A stretch of 64,000 nucleotides of DNA. It comes from Sinomonas gamaensis (GTDB lineage: Bacteria > Actinomycetota > Actinomycetes > Actinomycetales > Micrococcaceae). Under the pieces are notes generated by a model. The model saw nothing but the letters and a program-made list of their open reading frames with translations. It was not told the origin of the DNA and did no database searches. The position numbers and the translations under genes were made by a program. The stretch lies in NCBI RefSeq assembly GCF_005876955.1, contig NZ_SSCL01000011.1, positions 1 to 64,000 on the forward strand, read 5' to 3'. Of the stretch, positions 26,945 through 35,044 are shown piece after piece. Each line of letters opens with the position of its first letter. Positions within the stretch are counted from its first letter, which is position 1.

Positions 26945-27700
26945 TCACCCCCCGTATCCCAGCGACCGCGAGATCGACCGCGCGGCGGCCCGCACTACGG
27001 GCACCAGTCCGCGCATGCGCTGGGCTGGCATGAAAGGCTTCGTCGCGGACACGCTTACCGCGGCGACGATGACGCCACCGGCGTCCCGAATGGGAGCAGA
27101 AACGCACCGAATTCCCGGCTCGTTCTCCTCGAGGTCCATGGCGGCTCCATGCCGCCGATAGTCCTCCATCCGTCCGACGAATTCTTCTGCTCCGTCCGCA
27201 CTGCCTCGGTGTTCGGCCTCGTAGAGTGCCCGCCATTCGTCGCCGCGGTCCAAGATGAGCGCCTTTCCGATTCCAGTCTTCGTCAAAGGCATGCGATGAC
27301 CGATTCTCGACCTCATTTCGGCCCCCCGATTTCCGGGAATCTTGTCGAGATACAGCACCTCTCCCGCGTCGACAATGGCGAGGTGCACGGTGTCCTGGAC
27401 CTTTTCGGCGAGTTCTTCGAGAATCGGCCGAGCCACAACCGGCAGTGGATTCTGATGCAGGGCGCGGAACCCGAATTCGATGAGCGTGGGCCCGAGCGAA
27501 TAGTCGCGGCCCGCCGCCACCCGCAGATATCCATAGCGCTCGAGCAGTTGCACCAGGCGGTGGGCTGTGCTCCGTCCGAGGCCGGTCACCTCCGTCACGC
27601 TCCGCAGGTCCGTCGCTCCATGTGCGACGGCGCGGATCACCTCCAGCCCACGCGCGAGAGTCTGAGTCCCCGCAGGCAGGGAAATATCATTCAGCACCAC
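26945..27700 (-). CDS. IclR-family transcriptional regulator, probable regulator of the dgo operon
   Basis: 251 residues with GTG start at 27700 (a second GTG follows directly). Seen: N-terminal helix-turn-helix (TQTLARGLEVIRAVA, LRSVTEVTGLGRSTAHRLVQ, GYLRVAAGRDYSLG) and a C-terminal effector-binding GAF-like domain (VHLAIVDAGEVLYLDKI, RIGHRMPLTKTGIGKALI, CVSAPIRDAGGVIVAAVSV). It is divergent from dgoK with only 65 bases between the starts, so it very likely controls dgoKAD, probably sensing galactonate or 2-keto-3-deoxygalactonate. The gap holds direct repeats of GGGACGCT (27720-27727, 27741-27748), candidate binding sites. Confidence 0.9.
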   Translation of the reverse strand: MVLNDISLPAGTQTLARGLEVIRAVAHGATDLRSVTEVTGLGRSTAHRLVQLLERYGYLRVAAGRDYSLGPTLIEFGFRALHQNPLPVVARPILEELAEKVQDTVHLAIVDAGEVLYLDKIPGNRGAEMRSRIGHRMPLTKTGIGKALILDRGDEWRALYEAEHRGSADGAEEFVGRMEDYRRHGAAMDLEENEPGIRCVSAPIRDAGGVIVAAVSVSATKPFMPAQRMRGLVPVVRAAARSISRSLGYGG

Positions 27701-27765
27701 CGCAGTATATCCCTATATTTGGGACGCTGTTCGACATTCCGGGACGCTCTCGAAAGACTCTCGCC

Positions 27766-28767
27766 ATGACCGACCTCTCGCCCCGCCTCATCGGGCTGGA
27801 TTGGGGCACCACCTCGTGCCGGGCCTACCTCTTAGGCGATGACGGCGCGGTCTTCGACCAGCGACCCGGCGGCCGCGGCGTCCTCGCACTCACCCAGTCG
27901 GGAAACCGGGAAGCGGCCTTCGAACGCGAACTCGCGGACCTCTGCGGGCCGTGGCTGGAACGCAACCCCAAGCTCCCGCTCGTGGCCTCCGGAATGGTCG
28001 GAAGCAATCAGGGCTGGGTCGAGGCTGGCTACCAGAACTTGCCCGTGGACCTCATGTCCCGACCCGACTACCTCACAGAAGTCGCGACTCCGTATGGTCC
28101 GCTCTACATCATCCCGGGCCTCTTCAAGGAGGGCAGCGGCCAGGACTTCCCCGATGTCATCCGCGGCGAGGAAACGCAGCTGCTCGGCGCACTTCCCGAG
28201 GCGCCCCACAGCGTGGGCGAGCCCGCGACGTCGGCCGAGCCCGCCGTCGTCGTCCTTCCGGGGACCCATACGAAGTGGGTCCGGCTCGAAGGCACTGTGG
28301 TGACGGACTTCGTGACGTCGATGACCGGCGAGCTGTTCGGTCTGGTCACGAAGCAGAGCATCATCGCAAGGCTCGCCGAAGACGCACAGGAACCTGACAT
28401 CACGGCGTTCGAGCGCGGCCTTGACGTCGCATTCGGGCGGGAGGCTGACATCGCGTCAACACTCTTCTCCGCCAGAACCCTCGTGATGGCCGGCCAGCTC
28501 AAGCCCACGGCAGTCAAGGACTACGTCTCGGGCCTCATGATCGGCGCCGAGGTGGAGCGGTTCGCGCGGAGCTGGATGGGGGAACACCAAGAGGCGACCA
28601 TCTGCGCCAACGCACAACTCGCCTGGCGCTATGCAAGGGCCCTCGAGCGCGCCGGCGTGAAATCGACGCTCGCCCCCGAGGACGCCGTCGCCACGGGTCT
28701 GTGGCGCACCGCGGTCGCCTTGGGAATTGTTGACCGCAGCGCAATCGTCGAGAAGGAGACTCCATGA
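27766..28767 (+). CDS. dgoK: 2-dehydro-3-deoxygalactonokinase
   Basis: Phosphorylates 2-keto-3-deoxygalactonate with ATP in the De Ley-Doudoroff pathway. 333 residues. Seen: the sugar-kinase-fold N-terminus LIGLDWGTTSCRAYLLG, LVASGMVGSNQGWVEA, VIRGEETQLLGAL, VVVLPGTHTKWVRLEG and FVTSMTGELFGLV, all DgoK signatures. ATG at 27766 is chosen over an upstream in-frame codon that would overlap the IclR regulator's coding region. Stop overlaps the aldolase start by four bases (ATGA). First gene of dgoK-dgoA-dgoD. Confidence 0.93.
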   Translation: MTDLSPRLIGLDWGTTSCRAYLLGDDGAVFDQRPGGRGVLALTQSGNREAAFERELADLCGPWLERNPKLPLVASGMVGSNQGWVEAGYQNLPVDLMSRPDYLTEVATPYGPLYIIPGLFKEGSGQDFPDVIRGEETQLLGALPEAPHSVGEPATSAEPAVVVLPGTHTKWVRLEGTVVTDFVTSMTGELFGLVTKQSIIARLAEDAQEPDITAFERGLDVAFGREADIASTLFSARTLVMAGQLKPTAVKDYVSGLMIGAEVERFARSWMGEHQEATICANAQLAWRYARALERAGVKSTLAPEDAVATGLWRTAVALGIVDRSAIVEKETP

Positions 28768-29369
28768 CCACCGGACTCGTCGCGATCCTCCGCGGCATCA
28801 CGCCAGCGGAGGCGGAAGCCATCGGGAAGGCGCTCTACGAGACGGGCTTCCGCTCCATCGAAGTCCCGCTCAACTCGCCAGACCCGCTCGAATCGATCAG
28901 GCTCATCCGAGCCGCACTGCCCGAGGACTGCGCCGTGGGCGCGGGAACGGTCCTGACGACCGGGCAGGTGGAGCTGGTCAGGGAAGCGGGATCGGACATG
29001 GTCGTCTCGCCGAACATGAACACGGACGTCATCCGCGCGACCGTGGCCGCCGGCATGCGGAGCTACCCGGGTGTCGCGACGCCCACCGAGGCATTCGCAG
29101 CGATCGACGCCGGTGCTACCGCCCTCAAGCTGTTCCCCGCGGACTCCGTGGGCATCAGCGGAATGCAGGCCTGGCGGCCCGTGCTCCCGCCGGGTACCGA
29201 GCTGCTGCCGGTGGGCGGCATCGACGCCGAGAACCTGGGCGCGTGGGTCGCGGCGGGTGCCGCAGGTGCCGGCATCGGCTCAACCCTCTACAAGCCCGGC
29301 CGCAGCGCGGACGACGTGGCTACCCGTGCTGCCGAGCTCATGGCCGCGTGGCGCAGCGCGTCCAGCTAG
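28764..29369 (+). CDS. dgoA: 2-dehydro-3-deoxy-6-phosphogalactonate aldolase
   Basis: Class I aldolase of the KDPG/KDPGal family (201 residues), splitting 2-keto-3-deoxy-6-phosphogalactonate into pyruvate and glyceraldehyde 3-phosphate. Seen: VAILRGITPAEAEAIG, PEDCAVGAGTVLTTGQ, SPNMNTDVI, the Schiff-base lysine in GATALKLFPAD, and LPVGGIDAENLGAWVAAGA. KDPG aldolase (Eda) has the same fold; DgoK and DgoD on either side favour the galactonate branch. Confidence 0.93.
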   Translation: MTTGLVAILRGITPAEAEAIGKALYETGFRSIEVPLNSPDPLESIRLIRAALPEDCAVGAGTVLTTGQVELVREAGSDMVVSPNMNTDVIRATVAAGMRSYPGVATPTEAFAAIDAGATALKLFPADSVGISGMQAWRPVLPPGTELLPVGGIDAENLGAWVAAGAAGAGIGSTLYKPGRSADDVATRAAELMAAWRSASS

Positions 29370-29387
29370 ACGAGAACAGGAGTCATC

Positions 29388-30536
29388 ATGAAAGTCACGT
29401 CGCTCACCACGTACACCGTCCCCCCGCGCTGGCTGTTCCTCAAGATCGAGACCGACGAGGGCGTCACCGGCTGGGGCGAGCCCGTTGTCGAAGGCCGCGC
29501 GGCGACGGTTGCTGCAGCTGTGGAGGAGCTTTCCGACTACGTGGTCGGCCAGGATCCCCGCAATATCGAGGACCTCTGGACCGTCATGTACCGGGCTGGC
29601 TTCTACCGCGGCGGGCCCATCATGATGAGTGCGATCGCCGGCATCGACCAGGCGCTGTGGGACATCAAGGGCAAGGCCCTCGGCGTCCCCGTCCACGAAC
29701 TCCTCGGCGGGAAGGTCCGCGAGAGCATCCGCACGTATTCGTGGATCGGCGGGGACCGCCCGGGTGAGACGGCCGCGGCGGCGCGAGCCGCCGTCGACCG
29801 CGGCTTCACCGCCGTGAAGATGAACGGCACCGAAGAGCTGCAGTACATCGACACGTGGGACAAGGTCGAACGCTGCCTCGAGAACGTTCAGGCGATCCGG
29901 GAAGCGGTGGGCCCCAACATCGGCATCGGCGTGGACTTCCACGGGCGGGTCCACAAGCCCATGGCCAAGGTGCTCATCAAGGAGCTCGAGCCGTTCAAGC
30001 TCATGTTCATTGAGGAGCCGGTGCTGTCCGAGCACGCGAACTCGCTGCTCGACGTCATGCGCAACACGCCGACGCCCATCGCGCTGGGGGAGCGGCTCTA
30101 CTCGCGCTGGGACTTCAAGGAGATCCTCGCGACCGGCGCTGTGGACATCATCCAGCCCGACGCCTCGCACTGCGGCGGCATCACCGAGGCCCGCAAGATC
30201 GCCCACATGGCCGAGGCGTACGATGTCGCCCTCGCGCTGCACTGCCCGCTCGGCCCGATCGCCCTCGCGTCGTGCCTCCAGATCGACGCCGGCTGCTACA
30301 ACGCGTTCATCCAGGAGCAGAGCCTGGGGATCCACTACAACACCTCGAATGACCTCCTCGACTACGTCACCGACCCCTCGGTCTTCGCCTACGAGGACGG
30401 GATGGTGAAGATCCCCGACGGCCCCGGCCTGGGTATCGATGTCAACGAGGAATACGTCGTGGAGCGTGCGGCGGAGGGGCACCGCTGGCGGAACCCGGTG
30501 TGGCGGCATCGGGACGGTTCCGTCGCCGAATGGTGA
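29388..30536 (+). CDS. dgoD: D-galactonate dehydratase
   Basis: Enolase-superfamily dehydratase of 382 residues, converting D-galactonate to 2-keto-3-deoxygalactonate. Seen: [40 protein letters not shown] region, [10 protein letters not shown], metal ligands in [13 protein letters not shown] (Asp), [10 protein letters not shown] (Glu) and [13 protein letters not shown] (Glu), and the base His in [12 protein letters not shown]. Third gene of the dgo operon, 18 bases after the aldolase. No galactonate transporter is in the window, so uptake is encoded elsewhere. Confidence 0.94.
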   Translation: MKVTSLTTYTVPPRWLFLKIETDEGVTGWGEPVVEGRAATVAAAVEELSDYVVGQDPRNIEDLWTVMYRAGFYRGGPIMMSAIAGIDQALWDIKGKALGVPVHELLGGKVRESIRTYSWIGGDRPGETAAAARAAVDRGFTAVKMNGTEELQYIDTWDKVERCLENVQAIREAVGPNIGIGVDFHGRVHKPMAKVLIKELEPFKLMFIEEPVLSEHANSLLDVMRNTPTPIALGERLYSRWDFKEILATGAVDIIQPDASHCGGITEARKIAHMAEAYDVALALHCPLGPIALASCLQIDAGCYNAFIQEQSLGIHYNTSNDLLDYVTDPSVFAYEDGMVKIPDGPGLGIDVNEEYVVERAAEGHRWRNPVWRHRDGSVAEW

Positions 30537-30576
30537 GCCGGGTTTCCGGCCGTCTGATCACGGGTAGCGGGCTGGC

Positions 30577-31320
30577 ATGCTCGTTCCCCACGTCGCCGAG
30601 GGCATCCACCTCATCACGCACGCCTACGTCAACTGCTATGTGATCGAGGACGGCGGGGCCCTCACTCTGGTCGACGCCGGGCTTCCGAGCATGTGGCCCA
30701 TACTGCAGACGCTCCTGAAGGACATCGGTCGGAAGCCGTCCGACGTCGAGGCGCTCGTGCTCACGCACGGCCACTTCGACCACGTCGGCTTCGCGCGGCG
30801 CCTTCAGGAGGAATGGTCGACGCCGGTCCTCGTCCATGCGGGCGACCGGCACCTCGCGGCGCACCCCTACCGCTACACGCCGCAGCGCAACCGCTTCCTC
30901 TACCCGTTCACCCACCCGCGCTCGCTTCCCAAGCTCGGGCGGATGGCGATTGCCGGCGCGCTCGCGGTGAAAGGAGTCGCCGACACGAAGCCGCTCACTG
31001 CGGGCGCCGAACTCCCGGTGCCGGGGTCGCCCGCCGTCGTGCATACGCCAGGCCACACGGATGGGCACTGCATCCTTCACCTGCCTCGGCGCGACACCGT
31101 GCTGAGCGGCGACGCGCTCGTGACGCTCGACCCCTACACAGGCAAGGTCGGCCCCCAGATCGTGGCGTCGGCGGCGACGAAGGACACCTCCCAAGCGCTC
31201 GCCTCCCTCGACGCGATCGCCGCCACAGGCGCGACGACGGTGCTTCCCGGACACGGCGACCCCTGGCAGCGCGGGGCGGAGACTGCTGCCCGCTATGCGA
31301 GGAATGCTGGGGCGCACTGA
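30577..31320 (+). CDS. MBL-fold metallo-hydrolase
   Basis: Metallo-beta-lactamase-fold hydrolase of 247 residues binding two metal ions. Seen: INCYVI-like start (YVNCYVIEDGGALTLVDAG), the metal motif LTHGHFDHVGFA (HxHxDH), HTPGHTDGHCILHL, LSGDALVTLD and VLPGHGDPW. Similar to glyoxalase II-like and lactonase-like members, but no substrate can be assigned. It lies 40 bases after dgoD; a lactonase role in galactonolactone opening is conceivable but not shown. A strong hairpin terminator follows 22 bases after the stop. Confidence 0.85.
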   Translation: MLVPHVAEGIHLITHAYVNCYVIEDGGALTLVDAGLPSMWPILQTLLKDIGRKPSDVEALVLTHGHFDHVGFARRLQEEWSTPVLVHAGDRHLAAHPYRYTPQRNRFLYPFTHPRSLPKLGRMAIAGALAVKGVADTKPLTAGAELPVPGSPAVVHTPGHTDGHCILHLPRRDTVLSGDALVTLDPYTGKVGPQIVASAATKDTSQALASLDAIAATGATTVLPGHGDPWQRGAETAARYARNAGAH

Positions 31321-31342
31321 GGCTGCCGACAATAGCCAAAGA

Positions 31343-31376
31343 AAATGCCGCCGCACCGTTTGGTGCGGCGGCATTT
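31343..31376. terminator. Strong bidirectional intrinsic terminator
   Basis: AAATGCCGCCGCACC, loop GTTT, then GGTGCGGCGGCATTT: a perfect 15-base-pair stem with A-rich and T-rich flanks on both sides. It lies between the stops of the MBL gene (plus) and the 59-residue ORF (minus) and can end transcription from both. Confidence 0.92.
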
Positions 31377-31393
31377 CAGTAATTGAGCGAGTT

Positions 31394-31573
31394 CTACGCC
31401 ATTTCCTCGCCAATACCGACAGTGAAGATGTTCGGCCCTGTGCGAATGACCTTCACGCGGTCTCGCGGGGCGTTGGCGGAGCGGGAAATGTGGGCTACGG
31501 CCGCTTCGAGTGTGTGGTGGGCGGTCTCGCGATCCCAGATTTTCACGGTGACGGAGTTCGATTCAAAGGTCAT
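31394..31573 (-). CDS. Small conserved-looking protein, 59 residues, function unknown
   Basis: ATG at 31573 to TAG at 31394, with AAGAAGG a few bases upstream of the start. The protein starts MTFESNSVTVKIWDRETAHH and contains AAVAHISRSANAPRD and VIRTGPNIFTVGIGEE; it looks folded and codon-biased rather than random (GC-rich third positions, a beta-alpha-beta-like pattern). No signal or membrane segment. It converges on the strong terminator at 31343-31376 and is divergent from sigK. I do not recognise the family; the size and context suggest a small cytoplasmic regulatory or adaptor protein. Confidence 0.7.
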   Translation of the reverse strand: MTFESNSVTVKIWDRETAHHTLEAAVAHISRSANAPRDRVKVIRTGPNIFTVGIGEEMA

Positions 31574-31748
31574 GCGCCATTGCCTTCTTTGATGTCGGAC
31601 GGTGGGTTGCCTCGGCTTTGAGGCGACCAGCTTCCACTGTAACGAAGGGCCTCGCCCGGCCGCCGCACATTGTGACGGATCCCACCCTGCCCAATCCTTT
31701 CGCTTCCGCGCTCCGAATCCCCTAGGAAAGGCGAGTTCAAGGAGCGCG

Positions 31749-32354
31749 ATGCGAAGACGTGAGACAGTTGTCTACATGCCGGATCGCGACGCCGGGAGTG
31801 TTTCCGCACCGGACATCGATGAGCTCATGAGCCGCGTGGCGCAGGGCGACCAAGGGGCCTTCGGGGCCCTCTACGATGCCCTCGCGCCGCTCGTGCATGG
31901 ACTCGTCCTCCGCGTGGTGCGCGATGCTGCACAGAGCGAGGAGGTCACCCAAGAGGTGTTCCTCGAGGTGTGGCAGCAGGCCAAGCGCTTCGACGCCGAC
32001 CGTGGTCGCGCCCGGGCGTGGATCACCGTGATGGCCCACCGCCGCGCGGTTGATCGTGTCCGCGCCGCCCAGGCCGCGACCGACCGCGATCTTCGGGAAG
32101 GCATCAAGGACTTCGAGGAGAGCTACGACGACGTCGAGCACCAGGTCGAAGTGGCGCTCGAGAGCGAGCGGGTCCGCAAAGCCCTCGAATCGCTCACCGA
32201 CATCCAGCGGCAGGCCATCCGACTTGCCTACTACGGCGGCTACACGTACGGCGAAGTCGCCGACGCCCTGGGCCTGCCCCTGGGCACTGTGAAGACCAGA
32301 ATCCGTGACGGGATGATCCGCCTGAGAGACGTGTTGGGAGTGAGCCATGGATGA
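31749..32354 (+). CDS. sigK: ECF RNA polymerase sigma factor, SigK-like
   Basis: Extracytoplasmic-function sigma factor of 201 residues. Seen: region 2 (LYDALAPLVHGLVLRVVRD, EEVTQEVFLEVWQQAKRFD, GRARAWITVMAHRRAVDRVR) and region 4 (ALESLTDIQRQAIRLAYYGG, TYGEVADALGLPLGTVKTRI), with the longer acidic linker of the SigK group. ATG at 31749 is preceded by AAGGAG; a later ATG at 31776 is possible. It overlaps the anti-sigma gene by 8 bases, the usual sigK-rskA coupling, in which the membrane anti-sigma factor holds SigK inactive until it is cleaved. Confidence 0.92.
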   Translation: MRRRETVVYMPDRDAGSVSAPDIDELMSRVAQGDQGAFGALYDALAPLVHGLVLRVVRDAAQSEEVTQEVFLEVWQQAKRFDADRGRARAWITVMAHRRAVDRVRAAQAATDRDLREGIKDFEESYDDVEHQVEVALESERVRKALESLTDIQRQAIRLAYYGGYTYGEVADALGLPLGTVKTRIRDGMIRLRDVLGVSHG

Positions 32355-33201
32355 CCAGCTGCACCTGCTGACCGGCGCCTATGCCCTCAACGCGCTCGAC
32401 GACGACGAACGGCGGCGCTTCGAGCGGGCCCTTCCCTTTGGGGATCCGACGGCGGAGGAGGCCCGCGAGCTGAGCGAGACTGCCGCGCTGCTCGCCGCCG
32501 GGACGACCCCGGTCCCCCCGCCCCCCGCGCTCAAGGAGCGCCTGATGGCACAGATCGCCGTGACGCCGCAGGTGGGCGCGACACCCCAACCGGTGACGCC
32601 TCCGACCAGCTCCCGTCCCGTGACGCCCGAGGCCGGCTCCGCCCCCGTTGCGCCGTCACCTCTACACGGTAAAGGTGACGGCGCAAGCAGGGGCGGGGGC
32701 CGTCGTCGTGCGCTCCCTCCGGTTGCGCGATGGCTCGCCGCGGCCGCAGCGGTCCTGCTGGTCGCCGGGGTCGGCACCGGCGTGTGGGGCCTTCAGGCCC
32801 AGCAGCAGCGCGATGCAGCGCTCCGCGAGCTCGCGGCGGCCCAGACGTCCCGCTCGGGCGTGATCGACAGGATCCTCTCGGAACCCGACGCCAAGGTCCA
32901 GGAGGTCCCGGCCCCGGGCGGGGCGACCATGCTCATCGCCCACTCGAAGGACGCTCAGTTGGCCGGAGTGGTGACCATCGGGATGGCCGCGCCGCCGGCG
33001 GGAAAGGCGTACGAGCTGTGGCTCATCGACGCGGGCGGGGCGGCAAAGCCCGCGGGGCTGGTCGCGGTCGCGGAGGGGAGCACGTGGAATGAGCTGCCAG
33101 GTGGCCTGGACGGTGCAGCGCTCCTCGGGGTGACGGTCGAGCCCGCCGCCGGGTCGCCGCAGCCCACCACTCAGCCGATCCTCCTCGCGCCGATCGCCTG
33201 A
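32347..33201 (+). CDS. rskA: Anti-sigma-K factor RskA
   Basis: Membrane anti-sigma factor of 284 residues. Seen: N-terminal sigma-binding helices (LLTGAYALNALDDDERRRFE, ARELSETAALLAAG), a proline/threonine-rich linker, a single membrane helix near residues 125-150 (ARWLAAAAAVLLVAGVG), and the extracytoplasmic RskA domain (AGVVTIGMAAPPAGKAYELW, AKPAGLVAVAEG, TVEPAAGSPQPTTQPI). Coupled to sigK. A perfect 14-base inverted repeat lies inside the linker-coding part (32648-32686), which might attenuate elongation. Confidence 0.9.
   Translation: MDDQLHLLTGAYALNALDDDERRRFERALPFGDPTAEEARELSETAALLAAGTTPVPPPPALKERLMAQIAVTPQVGATPQPVTPPTSSRPVTPEAGSAPVAPSPLHGKGDGASRGGGRRRALPPVARWLAAAAAVLLVAGVGTGVWGLQAQQQRDAALRELAAAQTSRSGVIDRILSEPDAKVQEVPAPGGATMLIAHSKDAQLAGVVTIGMAAPPAGKAYELWLIDAGGAAKPAGLVAVAEGSTWNELPGGLDGAALLGVTVEPAAGSPQPTTQPILLAPIA
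32648..32686. repeat. Inverted repeat inside rskA
   Basis: TTGCGCCGTCACCT pairs perfectly with AGGTGACGGCGCAA around an 11-base loop. A 14-base-pair stem within a coding region is unlikely by chance and encodes the linker before the membrane helix. No T-run follows. Confidence 0.85.
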
Positions 33202-33285
33202 TCCCACCAAGCCGAGGCCAATCCGGGACGCGGACTGCTCCGAAGTGTGCGTGCAGGCATTCGATCAGCAACGACAGGAGCAGTC

Positions 33286-33729
33286 ATGTCAACGTCCGTC
33301 ATCTCGCATCGCACTCCCGTACAACTCGCGGCCGCCGTGGTGGGCGCGGTCTTCCTCGTCGTCGGAATCCTGGGCTTCATCCCTGGGATCACCTCCGACG
33401 TCGGCAGCCTGGGCTTCGCGGGGCACGGATCCCACGCGATGCTCTTGGGGCTGTTCCAGGTCTCAGTGCTGCACAACATCGTGCACGTGCTGTTCGGCGT
33501 GGCCGGCCTCGCCCTTGCCCGGAGCATGGGGTCCGCGAAGGGCTACCTCGTGTGGGGCGGTGCGATCTATCTGGTGCTCTTCGTCTATGGCCTCATCTTC
33601 AACGGCGACATGGCAGGGAACTTCGTCCCGGTGAACGCCGCGGACAACGTTCTCCATCTGCTGCTCGGCATCGGCATGCTGGCCGTTGGCCTTGTGCTCG
33701 GAAGGCAAACCGTGTCGCGTACCCGCTGA
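33286..33729 (+). CDS. DUF4383-domain membrane protein
   Basis: 147 residues with four hydrophobic segments (about 11-30, 50-75, 85-105, 120-138). Seen: QLAAAVVGAVFLVVGILGF, HNIVHVLFGVAGLALARS, AKGYLVWGGAIYLVLFVYG, VNAADNVLHLLLGIGML, matching DUF4383 with its conserved NxxHxxxG helices. ATG at 33286 follows ACAGGAG. The family often sits next to sigma and stress genes in actinobacteria; function is unknown. A T-tailed terminator follows. Confidence 0.87.
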   Translation: MSTSVISHRTPVQLAAAVVGAVFLVVGILGFIPGITSDVGSLGFAGHGSHAMLLGLFQVSVLHNIVHVLFGVAGLALARSMGSAKGYLVWGGAIYLVLFVYGLIFNGDMAGNFVPVNAADNVLHLLLGIGMLAVGLVLGRQTVSRTR

Positions 33730-33746
33730 ACGTCTCAGCCGCCAGG

Positions 33747-33786
33747 AGCCGCGGTGTCCGGGCCAGTCCGGGTGCCGCGGCTTTTT
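33747..33786 (+). terminator. Intrinsic terminator after the DUF4383 gene
   Basis: AGCCGCGG pairs with CCGCGGCT, followed by TTTT; the loop contains a further CCGGG/CCGGG stretch. It ends transcription of the DUF4383 gene just before the GAF-ANTAR gene. Confidence 0.75.
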
Positions 33787-33834
33787 CGGCGAATACCTCG
33801 GTTCCGGAGCGGATTTGCTGGGTATCGTTGGGGA

Positions 33835-34554
33835 ATGGAAGAGCTCAGTGCCACTGGCTCGGAGGACCTGCTCGATCTGCTGCTCGAGAGCGACGATCTG
33901 GCCACTTTTCTCCAGAGGCTCTGTGAAGTTGCAGCCGGTGACCTGTCCGGGCCCGACGAAGTTCACTGCAGCGTCACCGTTGCGCGTGAACGCCGGAAGG
34001 ACACGATCGCGAGCAGCGACGAAATGGCCGCGGCGATGGATGAGATCCAGTACTCCTCCGGCGAAGGGCCGTGCACCGACGCCGTGAGGACGGGTCATTC
34101 CGTCGACGTGCCGGACCTCCTCAAAGACGAACGCTATCCGCGGTACCGGCAGGCCATGGAAGGAAAAGGCATTCGCTCGATCTTTGCCACACCGATTCCC
34201 CTGCCATCCACGTCCAGAGCGTCCGCCGCCCTCAACTGCTATAGCTCTGACCCCGGCTTCGAAGGTCAGAGCCGAGCCGAAGATCTAGCTGCGCTCGCCG
34301 CAAAGTCCGTGCTCCTCGCCGTGCGGTTCGAGAACGAGTCGGACAAGTCCTCGGATCTCGCCGCCGCCCTCGAATCCCGCACCGCCATCGATCTCGCGGC
34401 CGGTGTCATCATGGCCCAGTCCGGTTGCTCGCAGGAGAAGGCCATCGACGTCCTCAAAACCGCGTCCATGAACAGGAACGTCAAGCTCCGCGACATCGCC
34501 ACCTCGATTCTGGCGCGTTTCGATGACGCCGACCCCAAGACCTACTTCAGCTGA
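33835..34554 (+). CDS. GAF-ANTAR domain transcription antitermination regulator
   Basis: 239 residues. An N-terminal GAF domain (about 20-160; CSVTVARERRKDTIASSDEM, YSSGEGPCTDAVRTGH, RSIFATPIPL) senses a ligand or redox state, and a C-terminal ANTAR domain (about 175-230; LESRTAIDLAAGVIMAQSGC, AIDVLKTASMNRNVKLRDIA) binds paired RNA hairpins to prevent termination. ATG at 33835. Such GAF-ANTAR proteins are common in actinobacteria. The gene stands alone, flanked by terminators; its RNA target may lie in cis or elsewhere. No catalytic residues are expected. Confidence 0.87.
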   Translation: MEELSATGSEDLLDLLLESDDLATFLQRLCEVAAGDLSGPDEVHCSVTVARERRKDTIASSDEMAAAMDEIQYSSGEGPCTDAVRTGHSVDVPDLLKDERYPRYRQAMEGKGIRSIFATPIPLPSTSRASAALNCYSSDPGFEGQSRAEDLAALAAKSVLLAVRFENESDKSSDLAAALESRTAIDLAAGVIMAQSGCSQEKAIDVLKTASMNRNVKLRDIATSILARFDDADPKTYFS

Positions 34555-34577
34555 TCCCCGAGGGGGGACCTGAAAGG

Positions 34578-34662
34578 GAAACCCTCGAAACCCCTGAAAC
34601 CCCTGAAACCCCTCGAAACCCCCGGCTCGAACCGGGGGCTTCGGCGGTTTACGGGGGTTTCG
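34578..34662. terminator. GAAACCCCT tandem repeat and compound hairpin after the GAF-ANTAR gene
   Basis: Five tandem units of the type (C)GAAACCCCT run from 34578 to 34623. Immediately after, CCCCCGG (34619-34625) pairs with CCGGGGG (34632-34638), and CGAAACCCCC (34614-34623) can alternatively pair with GGGGGTTTCG (34653-34662). The two pairings exclude each other, so the RNA could switch; it more simply acts as a terminator. Confidence 0.65.
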
Positions 34663-34690
34663 GCGATAGGCACTCTTGTGAGCCGGCACC

Positions 34691-34706
34691 GTAAGTGCTA
34701 GCTTAC
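34691..34706. promoter_or_regulatory. Likely ArsR operator
   Basis: GTAAG-TGCTAG-CTTAC, an inverted repeat 6 bases before the GTG start of the ArsR gene, with a further ACTTAC at 34718-34723. Position at the promoter suggests autoregulation, and the very short distance suggests a leaderless or nearly leaderless transcript. Confidence 0.55.
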
Positions 34707-34711
34707 TGTTC

Positions 34712-35044
34712 GTGGGAACTTACGAATGGCAGTCTGACGTCTGGGACGCGATGGGTGATCCCACCCGCCGCGCCATCATGGAGCGGCTCGCCGAGCATCC
34801 CAGTCCGGTAGGGGAACTCGCCGAGCAGCTGCCGGTCAGCCGTCCGGCTGTTTCCCAGCACCTGAAAGTGCTCAAGGAGACCGGTCTTGTCAGCGACGAG
34901 ACGGTCGGCACCCGGCGCGTCTATCGCCTCAATCCCGTTGGCGTTCAGGCACTGCGCGACCAGCTCGACATGTTCTGGAATCGCGCACTCGCCAACTACG
35001 AATCGGTCGTTGAAGAAAAAGCTGAAGAAAAAGAGGAGAAATGA
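34712..35044 (+). CDS. ArsR-family winged-helix transcriptional regulator
   Basis: 110 residues with a GTG start at 34712. Seen: DAMGDPTRRAIMERLAEHPS, VGELAEQLPVSRPAVSQHLK (recognition helix), LVSDETVGTRRVYRLNPVGV (wing), then a charged C-terminus rich in Glu/Lys. Metal-binding Cys of classical ArsR/SmtB are absent, so a non-metal signal is likely. The stop overlaps the SRPBCC gene (ATGA), a common ArsR-SRPBCC pairing whose regulator responds to small molecules. Confidence 0.9.
   Translation: MGTYEWQSDVWDAMGDPTRRAIMERLAEHPSPVGELAEQLPVSRPAVSQHLKVLKETGLVSDETVGTRRVYRLNPVGVQALRDQLDMFWNRALANYESVVEEKAEEKEEK

Noticed and set aside
30537-30550. GCCGG-GTTT-CCGGC hairpin after dgoD as a terminator
   Set aside because: Five base pairs only and the MBL gene follows at once, so it probably does not terminate.
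34578-34623. Short tandem repeats considered as a CRISPR array
   Set aside because: Units are 8-10 bases with no spacers and no cas genes are nearby; terminator-like.
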